DNA of 6,097 nucleotides from Candidatus Gastranaerophilales bacterium (lineage in GTDB: Bacteria > Cyanobacteriota > Vampirovibrionia > Gastranaerophilales > Gastranaerophilaceae). How positions within the stretch are numbered: position 1 is the stretch's first letter; each line of letters starts with the position of its first letter. The notes beneath the pieces are model-generated. The model saw nothing but the letters and a program-made list of their open reading frames with translations, was not told the DNA's origin and did no database searches. The position numbers and the translations under genes were made by a program. The DNA is taken from assembly GCA_021201175.1 (NCBI GenBank), contig JAJQFK010000141.1, positions 1 to 6,097 on the forward strand, given 5' to 3'. This document shows positions 5,602-6,097 of this stretch, piece after piece.

Positions 5602-6097
5602 AAACCAATGCAGCCAATGGGTATAGACCCTGGCAAAATGGGTTCCATGAGTATGGAGCAGGGAATGAGCGTAAACAAACCCGAATTTGATACAGATGCC
5701 TATGCAAAGAAATATAAAAAAGTCACAAAAGACGGCGCTGTTATGCAGGCTCTGGAAATGATGCAGGAAATAAATATTTCTAAATATTCTTATAATGCAT
5801 TAATGGGAAATAACCTGACAGAAAAACCGTTTAAAATAGAATTTAAAAATATAGCCGAAATTCGTGAGGAATATGCCTCGTTTGACGCTTTAGGCTGGAA
5901 GAAAAAAGGGATTCTGTATATTTATATCAATGAAAAGCATAGAAACGCGCCGCCGGAAGCAATTGCCGCATTACTCTCACATGAAGCCATACATCAAGAT
6001 GAATTCGCTTCTTTGAATGAAGAAACTTATGCCTGGACTTTAGAAGCTGCAACCTGGATGAAACTTGCGGAAAAAAATCCCGCAGTATTAAATAACC
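5533..6097 (+). CDS. Secreted HExxH-motif protein, putative zinc metallopeptidase (incomplete at the right edge)
   Basis: Not recognised as a named gene. Seen: ATG at 5533, three bases after AGGGGA, opens a frame of 188 codons still open at the window end. Residues 1-23 look like a signal peptide: lysines at 2, 3 and 5, a hydrophobic stretch (ILAAVLAFFTL), and a likely SYA-A cleavage near 22-23. A methionine-rich segment follows, with six Met between residues 26 and 45. The mature part is mixed alpha/beta, ending in LLSHEAIHQDE at 147-157. HEAIH is an HExxH zinc-type motif, and NEETYAW at 162-168 supplies a glutamate 9-10 residues later, where gluzincins place a third ligand. Inference: an exported zinc-dependent peptidase or a related non-catalytic fold. 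It is transcribed divergently from the min operon and has no evident functional tie to it. The C-terminus is missing, so family assignment is open. Confidence 0.8.
   Translation, partial: MKKEKILAAVLAFFTLQTLSYAAKPMQPMGIDPGKMGSMSMEQGMSVNKPEFDTDAYAKKYKKVTKDGAVMQALEMMQEINISKYSYNALMGNNLTEKPFKIEFKNIAEIREEYASFDALGWKKKGILYIYINEKHRNAPPEAIAALLSHEAIHQDEFASLNEETYAWTLEAATWMKLAEKNPAVLNN

Overview
The window is AT-rich, tightly packed bacterial DNA. It reads as a low-GC relative of the cyanobacteria, most likely a non-photosynthetic Melainabacteria/Vampirovibrionia type (for example Gastranaerophilales). This assignment is inference. It rests on a complete MinC-MinD-MinE set, a MinC C-terminal domain resembling the cyanobacterial form, split transketolase genes, a Firmicute/cyanobacterial-like FtsE, and low GC. 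Clostridia or another deep-branching AT-rich phylum cannot be excluded from the sequence alone.

Layout: almost everything from 1 to 5245 lies on the minus strand as one compact run. In transcription order it is minC (5245-4103), minD (4090-3269), minE (3268-2762), a WecG/TagA/CpsF-family glycosyltransferase (2752-2012), transketolase N-terminal half (2011-1172), transketolase C-terminal half (1164-229), then ftsE, which leaves the window at base 1 after 77 codons. Gaps between genes are 12, 0, 9, 0 and 7 bases and finally a 4-base ATGA overlap, so a single polycistronic message with translational coupling is very likely. A 287-base divergent intergenic region (5246-5532) holds candidate promoters for both directions. 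On the plus strand beyond it, a secreted protein with an HExxH metal-binding motif starts at 5533 and leaves the window at the right edge.

How it fits together: MinC, MinD and MinE place the division site by keeping FtsZ rings away from the poles. FtsE is the ATPase of the FtsEX complex, which links the divisome to cell-wall hydrolysis. The operon therefore brackets division-site selection and a divisome component around an envelope-polymer glycosyltransferase and a pentose-phosphate enzyme. The most unusual features are the long acidic, probably disordered segments in MinC (a linker of about 160 residues) and MinE (a tail of about 75 residues). These two different proteins share repeated [DE]IVE[ED]-type motifs, partly visible at the DNA level. 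I do not see a clearly new defence, mobile or RNA-based system. No tRNA, rRNA, CRISPR array or insertion sequence is recognisable.
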